Shown piece after piece: positions 6,477 through 13,923 of a stretch of 16,005 nt of DNA. Made by a program: the position numbers and the translations under genes. Origin of the DNA: JALENY01 sp036310185 (GTDB lineage: Bacteria > Bacillota > Clostridia > Lachnospirales > Lachnospiraceae); contig JAXJSH010000074.1 in assembly GCA_036310185.1 (NCBI GenBank), positions 1 to 16,005 on the forward strand, written 5' to 3'. The first letter of the stretch is position 1, and each line of letters begins with the position of its first letter. The notes below the pieces were generated by a model. That model was not told the DNA's origin, did no database searches, and saw only the letters and a list, made by a program, of their open reading frames with translations.

Positions 6477-9400
6477 ATGAATCTGAAAAGAAACTATCAA
6501 AAAGTACACACGGCAGCAAAAAAAATTGTGGTTATGATCGTTGTTTTTGCGCTCGTTCTGGGCATGATTCCGACGGCGACACTGACATTTGCTGCAGAGA
6601 ACACAGCAGAGAATACCGTCTCTGTGTATTTTAACAATACGCAGAGCAAATGGAGCAGCGTTTACGGGTATGCCTGGAAGAACAGCGGAACCACCCTTTT
6701 GGGATCATGGCCGGGAACGAAACTCAGCGAATTGAATGGTCAGGCGGGGTATTATAAATTAACATGTGAATATACTCCGCAGAGCGGCAGCACATTTAAT
6801 TATATTTTTAACAATAACAGTGGCAGTCAGACAGGCAATTTGACCATAAGCAATGATGTACTTACCGCGGATGGAGGTCCGCAGGTTGACGGACGTCAGG
6901 TGACTTTTACCTATGAAAGTACAAGCGCTTCTAAGGTGATGTTAGCCGGTTCCATGAATGAATGGAGTACTACTGCAACAAAAATGGAAGAAGAAAATAA
7001 TGTATTTACATATACCACTGAACTGACGCCTGGTATCTATGAATACAAATATGTTGTGGATGGGAAATGGATTAATGATCCGGAAAATCCTCTTCTTATG
7101 GTGAGTTCGGACAGTAACACCAACAATATTATTATTGTGACAGGGCTGGAAGATTCTATTGTAAGAGTAGTGAAAGGTACGGAAACGGAACTTCCTTCAC
7201 AGTTGGATTATGTGACAGAAGATGGCTCTGTGGAAGAGAAGGAAGTAACCTATTCTCTGAAAACAGCGGATGCATCGGATTATATCCAGCTTAATGAAAA
7301 TCGGATAACAGTAAGTCGTTCGTATGCAGAAGAAAGCATTGAACTTACAGCAGAGACTGAGGACGGTCAGGAATCGGTGGTGAAACTGGCCCTTTCCGAT
7401 GCGGAATTAACAGAATGTCCGATTAAGATACATTTTGTTAACGCTTTGGGCTGGGACAGTGTTTATGCACATACCTGGAAGGAACTGGGTGAAGAGGACG
7501 AAACGATCAGCACCTGGCCGGGCAATGCGCTTGCACAGGACGAAGATAACAGTCTGTTTTATACACTGGAGGTGGATTATTTACCAGTAGAAGATGAAAG
7601 TCTGGGATATTTCTTCCATAACGGAGAAGGAACACAGACAACAGATTTAAGCGTCAGCTATGAAGATATGATTTTGAATGACAGTGTGGAATTATGGGTA
7701 GTTCCGGATACAACGGATGAGGAAGGAAAATATGTTTGTTCTGTCTTGACCACTGCTCCGGATCTGTCAGACATAATCATAAGTCCAGAGGTAAATGGAA
7801 CCCAGGTAACCTTCCGGTATCAGGACAGTACTTCTGCAAAAGTGGCACTTGCAGGTACGATGAATGGCTGGAGTACGACTGCAAATTCATTGACAAAAGA
7901 TGAAAATGGTATATTTACCTGTACCGTTGATCTGGAACCCGGTATTTATCAGTACAAGTACGTTCTGGGTGGAACAACATGGATAAACGATCCCCAAAAT
8001 CCAACTACGGTAGGTAAAGACAGCAACAGTGTTGTTGTTGTATCAGATCAGGATGCTGTCGATAAGAATGAAGTGACGGTAAAACTGCATTACAGCAGAA
8101 ATGATGTGACTTATACCGGCTGGAATGCCTGGATGTGGTTGGATGGACAGAACGGTGCGCAGTATGATTTTGTGGAAGAAGACGGAGAAATGGTTGCTTC
8201 CATTACTGTAAACGGCCGCGAAAACAGTGTGGTTAATTACATTATCCGTAAGAGCATTGATGGTGAGGAATGGTCAGAAAAAGAAGGCGAAGAAGACCGC
8301 AGTATTAATATAGGCAACGTGCTTTCAGGAACGGTTCATTACTATGTAAATTCCGGTTCTGTATCCGGAACGAAAGTGCTCGGCCCTGATGCGATTACAG
8401 GAAACAAAATTAAATCTGCCGATTATGATTATGAAACAGGTAAGGTAGTGGTTGAGACTTCATTACCGCTTTCCGGCGAGCCGGGAGATTCCTTTACAAA
8501 AGTTTACAGTACCGACACGGAATATACAGTTACGGAAATCGTATCAGAGGGATGTATTTATACATTAACACTGGATAAGGCCATCACTTTGGGAGAACTG
8601 TATAAAAACTATAAGCTCACATTTGAAGATTATGACTATGATATCAATACATCCGGTATCTATGCTTCGGATAAGTTTGCAGAAGAATATACCTATGACG
8701 GAGATGATTTAGGTGCAGTCTGGTCGGAAGAGGCTACCACATTTAAGGTATGGGCCCCGACTGCTGAAACGGTAAAACTGAATCTTTATACCACCGGTTC
8801 GGATGAAGAAGAAGGTGCAGTTTCTTATGGAAGTTATACCATGGCCGAAGGCGAAAAAGGTGTTTGGTCAATAAAGGTAACGGGAAATCTGAAAAATATA
8901 TATTATACTTATTCGGTTACTACAGGCGGAGAAACAGAAGAAGCCTGTGACCCGTATGCAAAAGCAACCGGTGTGAACGGTGAGCGTGCAATGGTTGTCG
9001 ATCTGGATTCCACAGATCCGGAGGGCTGGGATGAAGATGTAAGCCCGAATAAAGACATGGAATATACGGATGCGATCATTTACGAATTGCATGTCAGAGA
9101 TTTCTCAATCGATGACAGCTCCGGTGTATCAGAGGCAAATCAGGGTAAATATCTTGCATTTACAGAAAAAGGAACAACAACAGAAAATGGTGTGAGTACA
9201 GGCATTGATTATCTGAAAGATCTGGGTATTACCCATCTTCACCTGCTTCCTGTTTATGATTATGGTTCTGTAGATGAAACAAAGTTGGATACAGAACAGT
9301 TTAACTGGGGCTATGATCCGGTAAACTACAATGTTCCGGAAGGCTCCTATTCCACAAATCCATATGATGGAAATGTAAGAGTGAACGAGATGAAGCAGAT

Positions 9401-11225
9401 GATACAGTCTCTGCATGACAATGGTATTAATGTTATCATGGATGTCGTATACAATCATGTATACGATGCAGACACATTCTGTTTTAACGAAATCGTACCG
9501 GGCTATTTCTCAAGAACAAATGCAGACGGAAGCTATTCCAACGGTTCCGGATGCGGAAACGACACTGCTTCAGAAAGAGAAATGGTACGGAAATACATTG
9601 TGGATTCTGTTATGTACTGGGCAGAAGAATATCATATTGACGGATTTCGTTTTGACCTGGTAGGACTTTTGGATACAGAAACGATTAATGAAGTGGTAGA
9701 TACCGTTCACGAAAAATATCCGGATACTATCTTCTACGGCGAAGGATGGACGTTAGGTACCGCAGTAGAAGAAGGGTATACCATGGCAACCCAGGCAAAT
9801 GCCGCAGAAACACCGGATTTTGCTTATTTCAATGATACAACCCGCAACATACTGGCCGGAACCAATGGACAGAGTACAGGATTTGTATCAGGGCTTACCG
9901 GAGTAGAAGAGACAATCAGTCAGTGCTTTACCGCGACTACCGCATGGTGTCCGAGTCCGACACAGACAGTAAATTATGTATCCTGTCACGATAATTATAC
10001 ATTGATGGACAAACTGAAACTTACCAGGTCAGATGCATCACAAAGCGATCTGATTAAAATGAATAATCTGGCAGCCGCAGTCTATATGACCTCTCAGGGT
10101 ATCTCCTTTATTCACGCCGGAGAAGAATTCCTGCGGGATAAAGTGGACGAGAATGGCAAGATTATTGAAAACAGCTATAACTCGTCTGATTATGTAAACA
10201 AACTGCGATGGGATGATCTGGAAAATGATACTTATGCAGATGTATCTGACTATTATAAAGGACTGATCCAATTCCGTAAAAATCATGCGGCACTTCGGTT
10301 GACAACTGCGGAGGACGTTGCAGCGAATGTGAAATATAAGTGGATTACAAATGAAGTTCTATTATTCGATATTAATGGAAAAGACAGTATATCAGATGAA
10401 GTATCGGACGGTATTGTTGTTATTTTTAATGCATCTGCAGCCAGCAAAACAATTAATCTGACCAATGCCGGTGTTGAAGCTGGAGAATGGAAAGTATGTA
10501 TTGACGATGAAAATGCCGGTATTGAGGTATTGGATACAATTACAAACGGCCAGGTAACCGTGGATCCGATTTCCGCTATGGTTCTGGTAATGGGTGAAAC
10601 CGTGGATACGGACTCGGTATATACAAAAAATCAGGGATCTGACATATCACCAGCAGATGAACTCAGGATCAATTCGGTAACTGCCAGCCTGGAATCCCCG
10701 CAGACAAAGGGAACTACCGTAAAATTCACTGTGGATGCGGAAGGAGGAGAAGGAACGCTGCAGTATTGTTTCTATCGTGTGAAGGACGGAATAACAACCG
10801 TATTCCGTGATTACAAGGAGAGAAACTGGGCAAATGCAAATCCGGGAACAGCCGGTACCTATACCATCTATGTGGATGTGAAAGATGAAGCAGGGAATGT
10901 GGTAACAGAAGAAATGACTTATACATGGAATCCGGAAGTCAAAGAACTGGAGATTCATTCTTTTGAAGCCAGTCTGGAATCCCCGCAGACAAAGGGAACC
11001 ACTGTAAAATTCACTGTGGATGCGGAAGGCGGAGAAGGAACGCTGCAGTATCGTTTCTATCGTGTGAAGGACGGAACAACAACCGTATTCCGTGATTACA
11101 AGGAGAGAAACTGGGCAAATGCAAATCCGGGAACAGCCGGTACCTATACCATCTATGTGGATGTGAAAGATGAAGCAGGCAACATTGTAACAAAATCCAT
11201 GGAATACACATGGGAACTTCCGTGA
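6477..11225 (+). CDS. Secreted multi-module type I pullulanase
   Basis: The 1582-residue secreted enzyme debranches alpha-1,6 links. Residues 1-40 are a signal peptide (basic N-terminus, VVMIVVFALVLGM core, likely cleavage after TFAA). Modules in order are CBM26-like (46-128), AMPK/CBM48-like glycogen-binding (139-222), Ig-like linker (225-310), second CBM26-like (315-400), second AMPK/CBM48-like (441-522), CBM41 pullulanase-associated (532-635), N2-type (640-730) and CBM48 (735-840). Then come the GH13 barrel (about 850-1290), the C-terminal sandwich (to 1372) and two 95-residue three-Tyr-type repeats (1396-1582). Motifs are FNWGYDP (942-948, family YNWGYDP), DVVYNH (989-994), GFRFD with D1060, YGEG with E1089 and CHDN with D1172, all intact. 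The ATG at 6477 is chosen because AAAGGAG lies 9 nt upstream and the signal peptide begins there. No LPXTG, SLH or terminal membrane anchor is seen. A sigma-A promoter and a strong terminator make it a single-gene unit. Confidence 0.93.
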   Translation: MNLKRNYQKVHTAAKKIVVMIVVFALVLGMIPTATLTFAAENTAENTVSVYFNNTQSKWSSVYGYAWKNSGTTLLGSWPGTKLSELNGQAGYYKLTCEYTPQSGSTFNYIFNNNSGSQTGNLTISNDVLTADGGPQVDGRQVTFTYESTSASKVMLAGSMNEWSTTATKMEEENNVFTYTTELTPGIYEYKYVVDGKWINDPENPLLMVSSDSNTNNIIIVTGLEDSIVRVVKGTETELPSQLDYVTEDGSVEEKEVTYSLKTADASDYIQLNENRITVSRSYAEESIELTAETEDGQESVVKLALSDAELTECPIKIHFVNALGWDSVYAHTWKELGEEDETISTWPGNALAQDEDNSLFYTLEVDYLPVEDESLGYFFHNGEGTQTTDLSVSYEDMILNDSVELWVVPDTTDEEGKYVCSVLTTAPDLSDIIISPEVNGTQVTFRYQDSTSAKVALAGTMNGWSTTANSLTKDENGIFTCTVDLEPGIYQYKYVLGGTTWINDPQNPTTVGKDSNSVVVVSDQDAVDKNEVTVKLHYSRNDVTYTGWNAWMWLDGQNGAQYDFVEEDGEMVASITVNGRENSVVNYIIRKSIDGEEWSEKEGEEDRSINIGNVLSGTVHYYVNSGSVSGTKVLGPDAITGNKIKSADYDYETGKVVVETSLPLSGEPGDSFTKVYSTDTEYTVTEIVSEGCIYTLTLDKAITLGELYKNYKLTFEDYDYDINTSGIYASDKFAEEYTYDGDDLGAVWSEEATTFKVWAPTAETVKLNLYTTGSDEEEGAVSYGSYTMAEGEKGVWSIKVTGNLKNIYYTYSVTTGGETEEACDPYAKATGVNGERAMVVDLDSTDPEGWDEDVSPNKDMEYTDAIIYELHVRDFSIDDSSGVSEANQGKYLAFTEKGTTTENGVSTGIDYLKDLGITHLHLLPVYDYGSVDETKLDTEQFNWGYDPVNYNVPEGSYSTNPYDGNVRVNEMKQMIQSLHDNGINVIMDVVYNHVYDADTFCFNEIVPGYFSRTNADGSYSNGSGCGNDTASEREMVRKYIVDSVMYWAEEYHIDGFRFDLVGLLDTETINEVVDTVHEKYPDTIFYGEGWTLGTAVEEGYTMATQANAAETPDFAYFNDTTRNILAGTNGQSTGFVSGLTGVEETISQCFTATTAWCPSPTQTVNYVSCHDNYTLMDKLKLTRSDASQSDLIKMNNLAAAVYMTSQGISFIHAGEEFLRDKVDENGKIIENSYNSSDYVNKLRWDDLENDTYADVSDYYKGLIQFRKNHAALRLTTAEDVAANVKYKWITNEVLLFDINGKDSISDEVSDGIVVIFNASAASKTINLTNAGVEAGEWKVCIDDENAGIEVLDTITNGQVTVDPISAMVLVMGETVDTDSVYTKNQGSDISPADELRINSVTASLESPQTKGTTVKFTVDAEGGEGTLQYCFYRVKDGITTVFRDYKERNWANANPGTAGTYTIYVDVKDEAGNVVTEEMTYTWNPEVKELEIHSFEASLESPQTKGTTVKFTVDAEGGEGTLQYRFYRVKDGTTTVFRDYKERNWANANPGTAGTYTIYVDVKDEAGNIVTKSMEYTWELP
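10683..10907 (+). repeat. Tandem 285-nt repeat in pullulanase, unit 1 core
   Basis: This 225-nt core recurs 285 nt (95 codons) downstream with about 10 mismatches by eye. It encodes a domain of the three-Tyr-motif kind, from ASLESPQTKGT to VDVKDEAGN. Unit 1 has Cys at residue 1431 where unit 2 has Arg. The near identity extends to synonymous sites. Confidence 0.9.
10968..11192 (+). repeat. Tandem 285-nt repeat in pullulanase, unit 2 core
   Basis: This is the second copy of the core at 10683-10907, about 95% identical. The sequences linking and following the cores (NPEVKELEIHSFE, and the terminal MEYTWELP) are less alike, so the duplication boundary lies close to the core. The protein ends right after this unit. 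Confidence 0.9.
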
Positions 11226-11300
11226 TGAGAAATGTTTCCGCAAAGAAACGGAAAAGATAACGGAATGAGATAAGAAGCAGTAATGTTTGATTCTTAAAAG

Positions 11301-11343
11301 GCGGGACTGGTTATACAAAATGTATAATCAGTTCTGCTTTTTT
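11301..11343 (+). terminator. Intrinsic terminator after the pullulanase
   Basis: A 16-bp stem is formed by 11301-11316 and 11322-11337 (GCGGGACTGG... with ...CAGTTCTGC, including three G-U pairs). The loop is AAAAT and six T residues follow (11338-11343). It lies 75 nt after the pullulanase stop. A smaller TTTCCG/CGGAAA hairpin precedes it near 11235-11253. Confidence 0.9.
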
Positions 11344-11386
11344 CTGTCATTTTGTTTTCTTTTTTGTGGTGAAGTATGTGAAAAAA

Positions 11387-11395
11387 TGCTAAAAT
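11387..11395 (+). promoter_or_regulatory. Candidate extended -10 promoter for the 11505 gene
   Basis: TGC followed by TAAAAT (11390-11395) forms an extended -10 similar to the one before the EAL gene. The -35 position (TGGTGA, 11367-11372) is weak. The start site would be near 11402, giving a leader of about 100 nt that holds the hairpin at 11420-11458. Confidence 0.4.
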
Positions 11396-11419
11396 AGGTA
11401 CGGAAAAAGTAACTTAGAG

Positions 11420-11465
11420 GCAATCCAAAAATGAATGCATGAATGCAGATCGGATTGCACTTTTT
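11420..11465 (+). promoter_or_regulatory. Leader hairpin followed by T-tract, attenuator-like
   Basis: GCAATCC (11420-11426) pairs with GGATTGC (11452-11458), and TTTTT follows at 11461-11465 inside the untranslated leader. The 25-nt loop contains the 8-nt unit ATGAATGC twice in tandem (11431-11446). The stem is only 7 bp, so terminator activity would be partial. No known riboswitch class was recognised. Confidence 0.35.
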
Positions 11466-11504
11466 AAATACAGAAAATTGGAATAAAAAGAACAGGAGAC
11501 CAGA

Positions 11505-12461
11505 ATGATTCTTACAGAAGACAGAAGTTATGTGATTTCTTTGGATATGGAAGAAAACGATGAAACCACCGGCCTTGGCGGCGGACAGGTGGAACTGGAG
11601 TTTACCAACCGGGAGCTGCTTCATGCCATTATAACCTGTGGTATGCCCATGCAGAGACTGACCCCCCAGTTTACCGATAAAAGAAAATCAGAAATATTGT
11701 ATAAAATGTTTCTTGTGGAAGCAGCATTGGAAGTTGAGGGAGACCGTTTGAAAAAGTCTGCCCGCACCATGTATCTGGATTCTTCTGAAAAAAGTGTGAT
11801 TTCCTATTATCTGGGCATGTTTTTCACAAAATTGATCAGCAGACGTCTGTTTGATGTGGACTATCTGGTGAACCTGAATCTGGTGGAAAAAAGTTCGAAT
11901 GAGTATATTGACTATTTCTGCAGCAAATGGCGTCCGGATATGATAGGATATAAAATTTGGGATGATGCGTGGAGCGTATGGGAGGCAAAAGGCGGAAGCA
12001 ACCGCAGGGCTCCGGCTCTTGCAAAGGGGTGTGAGCAGGCAGGCGATATCGCATCAATTAATCATAAAAAGCCGGATCCGGCAGCTGTTTGTATGACGTA
12101 TTATGACCATGGATATCTGCGCGCGATTATTAAGAAGACAAGCAGTGAAGAAGGTGCACCGGTGGATTTTGATGCAAACACCTTTTTTGAAACTTATTAC
12201 CGTCCCCTTCGGGAACTTTTTATGGAGCATTGTCTGAAGACCGATAAAGAACTTAAAAATGTGGAAGTGGAGATCGCTGTTCCGGATTACGGATTGGACG
12301 GTCCGGTAAAAGAAGACCGAAGGATTCGGATCGGTATGCCGGGAGCAGCTTTTAAAGCAGTTCTTTCCGGAAATTATGAAGCACTTCGCCAGTGGGATCG
12401 TAAAGATATGCTCTGCCAGGATGGCTGTTTTTATGGAGAAGATTTCCTGTATATCAGATAA
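11505..12461 (+). CDS. Uncharacterised protein with PD-(D/E)XK nuclease-like motif
   Basis: I do not recognise this 318-residue family by name. It is soluble, with no signal peptide or membrane segment. The N-terminal half is mixed and charged, with a helical YYLGMFFTKLISRRLF stretch (101-116). The centre reads WRPDMIGYK (142-150), then SVWEAKGGS (157-165), then GCEQAGDIASIN (175-186). P144-D145, E160 and K162 have the order and spacing of the PD-(D/E)XK core of restriction-endonuclease-like folds, and the Gln in the following helix (Q178) also fits such families. The C-terminal third (220-318) has no recognised motif. AGGAG lies 6 nt before the ATG. It follows the pullulanase terminator and carries its own leader, so it is probably its own unit. 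Nuclease activity is inference from a short motif; a non-catalytic relative of the fold is possible. Confidence 0.85.
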   Translation: MILTEDRSYVISLDMEENDETTGLGGGQVELEFTNRELLHAIITCGMPMQRLTPQFTDKRKSEILYKMFLVEAALEVEGDRLKKSARTMYLDSSEKSVISYYLGMFFTKLISRRLFDVDYLVNLNLVEKSSNEYIDYFCSKWRPDMIGYKIWDDAWSVWEAKGGSNRRAPALAKGCEQAGDIASINHKKPDPAAVCMTYYDHGYLRAIIKKTSSEEGAPVDFDANTFFETYYRPLRELFMEHCLKTDKELKNVEVEIAVPDYGLDGPVKEDRRIRIGMPGAAFKAVLSGNYEALRQWDRKDMLCQDGCFYGEDFLYIR

Positions 12462-12512
12462 AATTCCTGCTTCAGCAGATGTGTATTTCATTTGAGTAAT
12501 CTCATATAAAAG

Positions 12513-12540
12513 TTGACATTTTTCGATAGAGAGATATAAT
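12513..12540 (+). promoter_or_regulatory. Consensus sigma-A promoter of the DUF445 gene
   Basis: Perfect TTGACA (12513-12518) and perfect TATAAT (12535-12540) are spaced by 16 nt. This is the closest match to consensus in the window. The transcript would start near 12547, about 40 nt before the TTG start codon. Only a very small CTGC/GCAG hairpin (12468-12479) lies between it and the upstream gene, so readthrough is possible. Confidence 0.85.
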
Positions 12541-12586
12541 TGAAAACTAAACAGATTTATATTGGGATATGTTGGAGGTATGAAAA

Positions 12587-13471
12587 TTGTTTGATGTAAG
12601 TTATCTGGCCGGGCCCGTAATCGGTGCGGTGATTGGTTATTGTACGAATTATATAGCGGTAAAAATGCTGTTTCGCCCCAAAAAGGAAATAAAAATACTG
12701 GGCTGCCGGCTGCCGTTTACGCCCGGTGTGATTCCGAAAGGGAAAGATCGTCTGGCTCATGCGGTTGGTGAAGCAGTGGGAACCAGACTGCTGACAAAAG
12801 AAGGTCTGCAGGCACAGCTTCTGTCCGAAGAGATGGAAGAAAAGGTAACCAGAAGTGTGATGGAGCTTTTGTCGGAAAGTGTGAAAAACAGTTGTGTCAA
12901 TCTGACCGGTTCGGAAGATGGCTATAAAAAAATAGAAGAAAAACTGGTTCAGAAATTGACCGATGAGATCATGAATTCCGCGCGCAGCCTTCCGATTGCC
13001 GAAATCATAGGGACGGAAGCGAAGGCCGTTATTAGAGAAAAGACAGCGGGAACTATGTTTCAGATGTTTTTATCGGATGAGGTGATTGATTCGATTGTTC
13101 ATCCAATCAGCGGTGTGGTTGAAAAATATATTGAGGAAAAAGGTCCTGTTTACGTGGAAGCGGAACTGCATAAAAAAATGGAATCTGCATCGGATTGCCC
13201 GATTATGGAACTGGCTGAAAGGGCAGGTGTGAACAGACAGCAGTTAAAAGATGCCATTGGCGGCATTTACAGAAAAGCCGTTTTAGCCGGAAGCAGCAAG
13301 GTTCTGGAAACCATCTCGGTTTCAGATATGATCGAAGAAAAAATCAAAGCTATGGATGTGGACGAGCTGGAACATCTGGTGATGTCCGTGATGAAAAAGG
13401 AATTGAACACGGTTGTCAACCTTGGCGCCATAATTGGATTTTTACTTGGAATTTTAAATATGTTTTTCTGA
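12587..13471 (+). CDS. DUF445 family membrane-anchored protein (YheB-like), TTG start
   Basis: The 294-residue protein has a hydrophobic N-terminal segment (about 5-27, LAGPVIGAVIGYCTNYIAV), the family motif region MLFRPKKEI...LPFTPGVIPKGKDRLA (27-57), a long charged helical middle and a C-terminal hydrophobic segment (about 274-294, ending LLGILNMFF). This matches DUF445 proteins such as Bacillus YheB, anchored at both ends; the molecular function is unknown. The start must be TTG: an in-frame TGA lies at 12581-12583, GGAGG sits 8 nt before the TTG, and the next in-frame ATG is codon 27, inside the conserved motif. A decoy ATG at 12580 opens only a four-codon frame (MKIV) that overlaps the true start. 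The protein is shorter than the roughly 370-380 residues of Bacillus homologues. Confidence 0.9.
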   Translation: MFDVSYLAGPVIGAVIGYCTNYIAVKMLFRPKKEIKILGCRLPFTPGVIPKGKDRLAHAVGEAVGTRLLTKEGLQAQLLSEEMEEKVTRSVMELLSESVKNSCVNLTGSEDGYKKIEEKLVQKLTDEIMNSARSLPIAEIIGTEAKAVIREKTAGTMFQMFLSDEVIDSIVHPISGVVEKYIEEKGPVYVEAELHKKMESASDCPIMELAERAGVNRQQLKDAIGGIYRKAVLAGSSKVLETISVSDMIEEKIKAMDVDELEHLVMSVMKKELNTVVNLGAIIGFLLGILNMFF

Positions 13472-13482
13472 TCGGATAAAAT

Positions 13483-13549
13483 AGCTGATCGGACAGAACA
13501 GCTGATCAGCGAAACTGGGGAGGGACAATGTAAATGTTGTCTTTCCAGT
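13483..13549 (+). other. Structured leader before the Nif11-like gene
   Basis: AGCTGATC occurs twice (13483-13490 and 13500-13507), the second within the perfect palindrome GCTGATCAGC (13501-13510). A hairpin follows: ACTGGGGAG (13514-13522) with CTTTCCAGT (13541-13549), a 9-bp stem with two G-U pairs, further closed by CAA/TTG inside. No T-tract follows; the AGGAGG ribosome binding site begins 8 nt later. No promoter hexamers are clear in this 99-nt gap. Confidence 0.35.
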
Positions 13550-13570
13550 CAAAAACAGGAGGAAATCAGG

Positions 13571-13852
13571 ATGGATGTGGTCGCTATGCTGGATGAACTT
13601 CAGCGTGAAGCATTACATAATGAAGAGATAAAAAAACAGCTGCTGGCTACCAGACAGGAGGCAGAACCTCTTTCTGCATTTTGCAGAACATGCAGAGAAC
13701 TGGGGTATGAACTGTATGAGATGGATGTGATCTGCGCAGGAGAGGAATTTCACGCAGCCATGAAGCGCAGCACCAACGGCGGAGGCGAAAATTCTCCGAA
13801 ACTGGACTATGAAGATGATTTTTATGAATTGTTTTTTGCCAGCCTGGTCTGA
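13571..13852 (+). CDS. Small Nif11-like protein
   Basis: The 93-residue protein begins with a helical, charged segment (DVVAMLDELQREALHNEEIK, 2-21), followed by PLSAFCRTCRELGYELYEMDV (about 33-53), which matches the helix-turn-helix pattern of Nif11 and Nif11-like leader domains (A..aG.el...el). The distinctive tail has STNGGGENSP (66-75) and an acidic-aromatic end, YEDDFYELFFASLV. Perfect AGGAGG lies 8 nt before the ATG. Three Cys (38, 41, 55) are all in the Nif11-like part, none after the Gly run. Nif11-like proteins serve as RiPP leader peptides in some bacteria, but no maturase, LanM or peptidase-transporter is nearby here, so a precursor role is not supported. Function unknown; the family match is by pattern only. 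Confidence 0.8.
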   Translation: MDVVAMLDELQREALHNEEIKKQLLATRQEAEPLSAFCRTCRELGYELYEMDVICAGEEFHAAMKRSTNGGGENSPKLDYEDDFYELFFASLV

Positions 13853-13888
13853 AGACTGATTTATGGAACAGAAGCCATAAAACCATTT

Positions 13889-13905
13889 AAGCGGGATAAA
13901 GGCTG
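13889..13905 (+). repeat. 17-nt intergenic element, copy 2
   Basis: AAGCGGGATAAAGGCTG differs at one position from the copy at 3751-3767. It lies between the Nif11-like stop and the terminator at 13924. A TTTATGG/CCATAAA hairpin (13860-13881) precedes it. Its significance is uncertain. Confidence 0.3.
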
Positions 13906-13923
13906 TAATATTATAGAAAACAG

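Noticed and set aside
6446..6634. 62-codon + strand frame overlapping the pullulanase signal peptide
   Set aside because: It is out of frame with a well-supported gene and is Cys/Lys-rich without any pattern.
10647..11318. 223-codon open frame on the minus strand across the pullulanase C-terminus
   Set aside because: It runs antisense through the two tandem repeats and repeats itself in step with them. It has no family resemblance and also covers the terminator, so it is a shadow of the coding strand.
12468..12479. CTGC/GCAG mini-hairpin after the nuclease-like gene as a terminator
   Set aside because: It has a four-bp stem with no T-tract, so it is too weak to call.
13571..13852. RiPP biosynthetic cluster around the Nif11-like gene
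   Set aside because: Neighbours are DUF445 and an efflux adaptor. No modification enzyme or dedicated peptidase transporter is in the window, and the tail has no Cys or other typical core residues.
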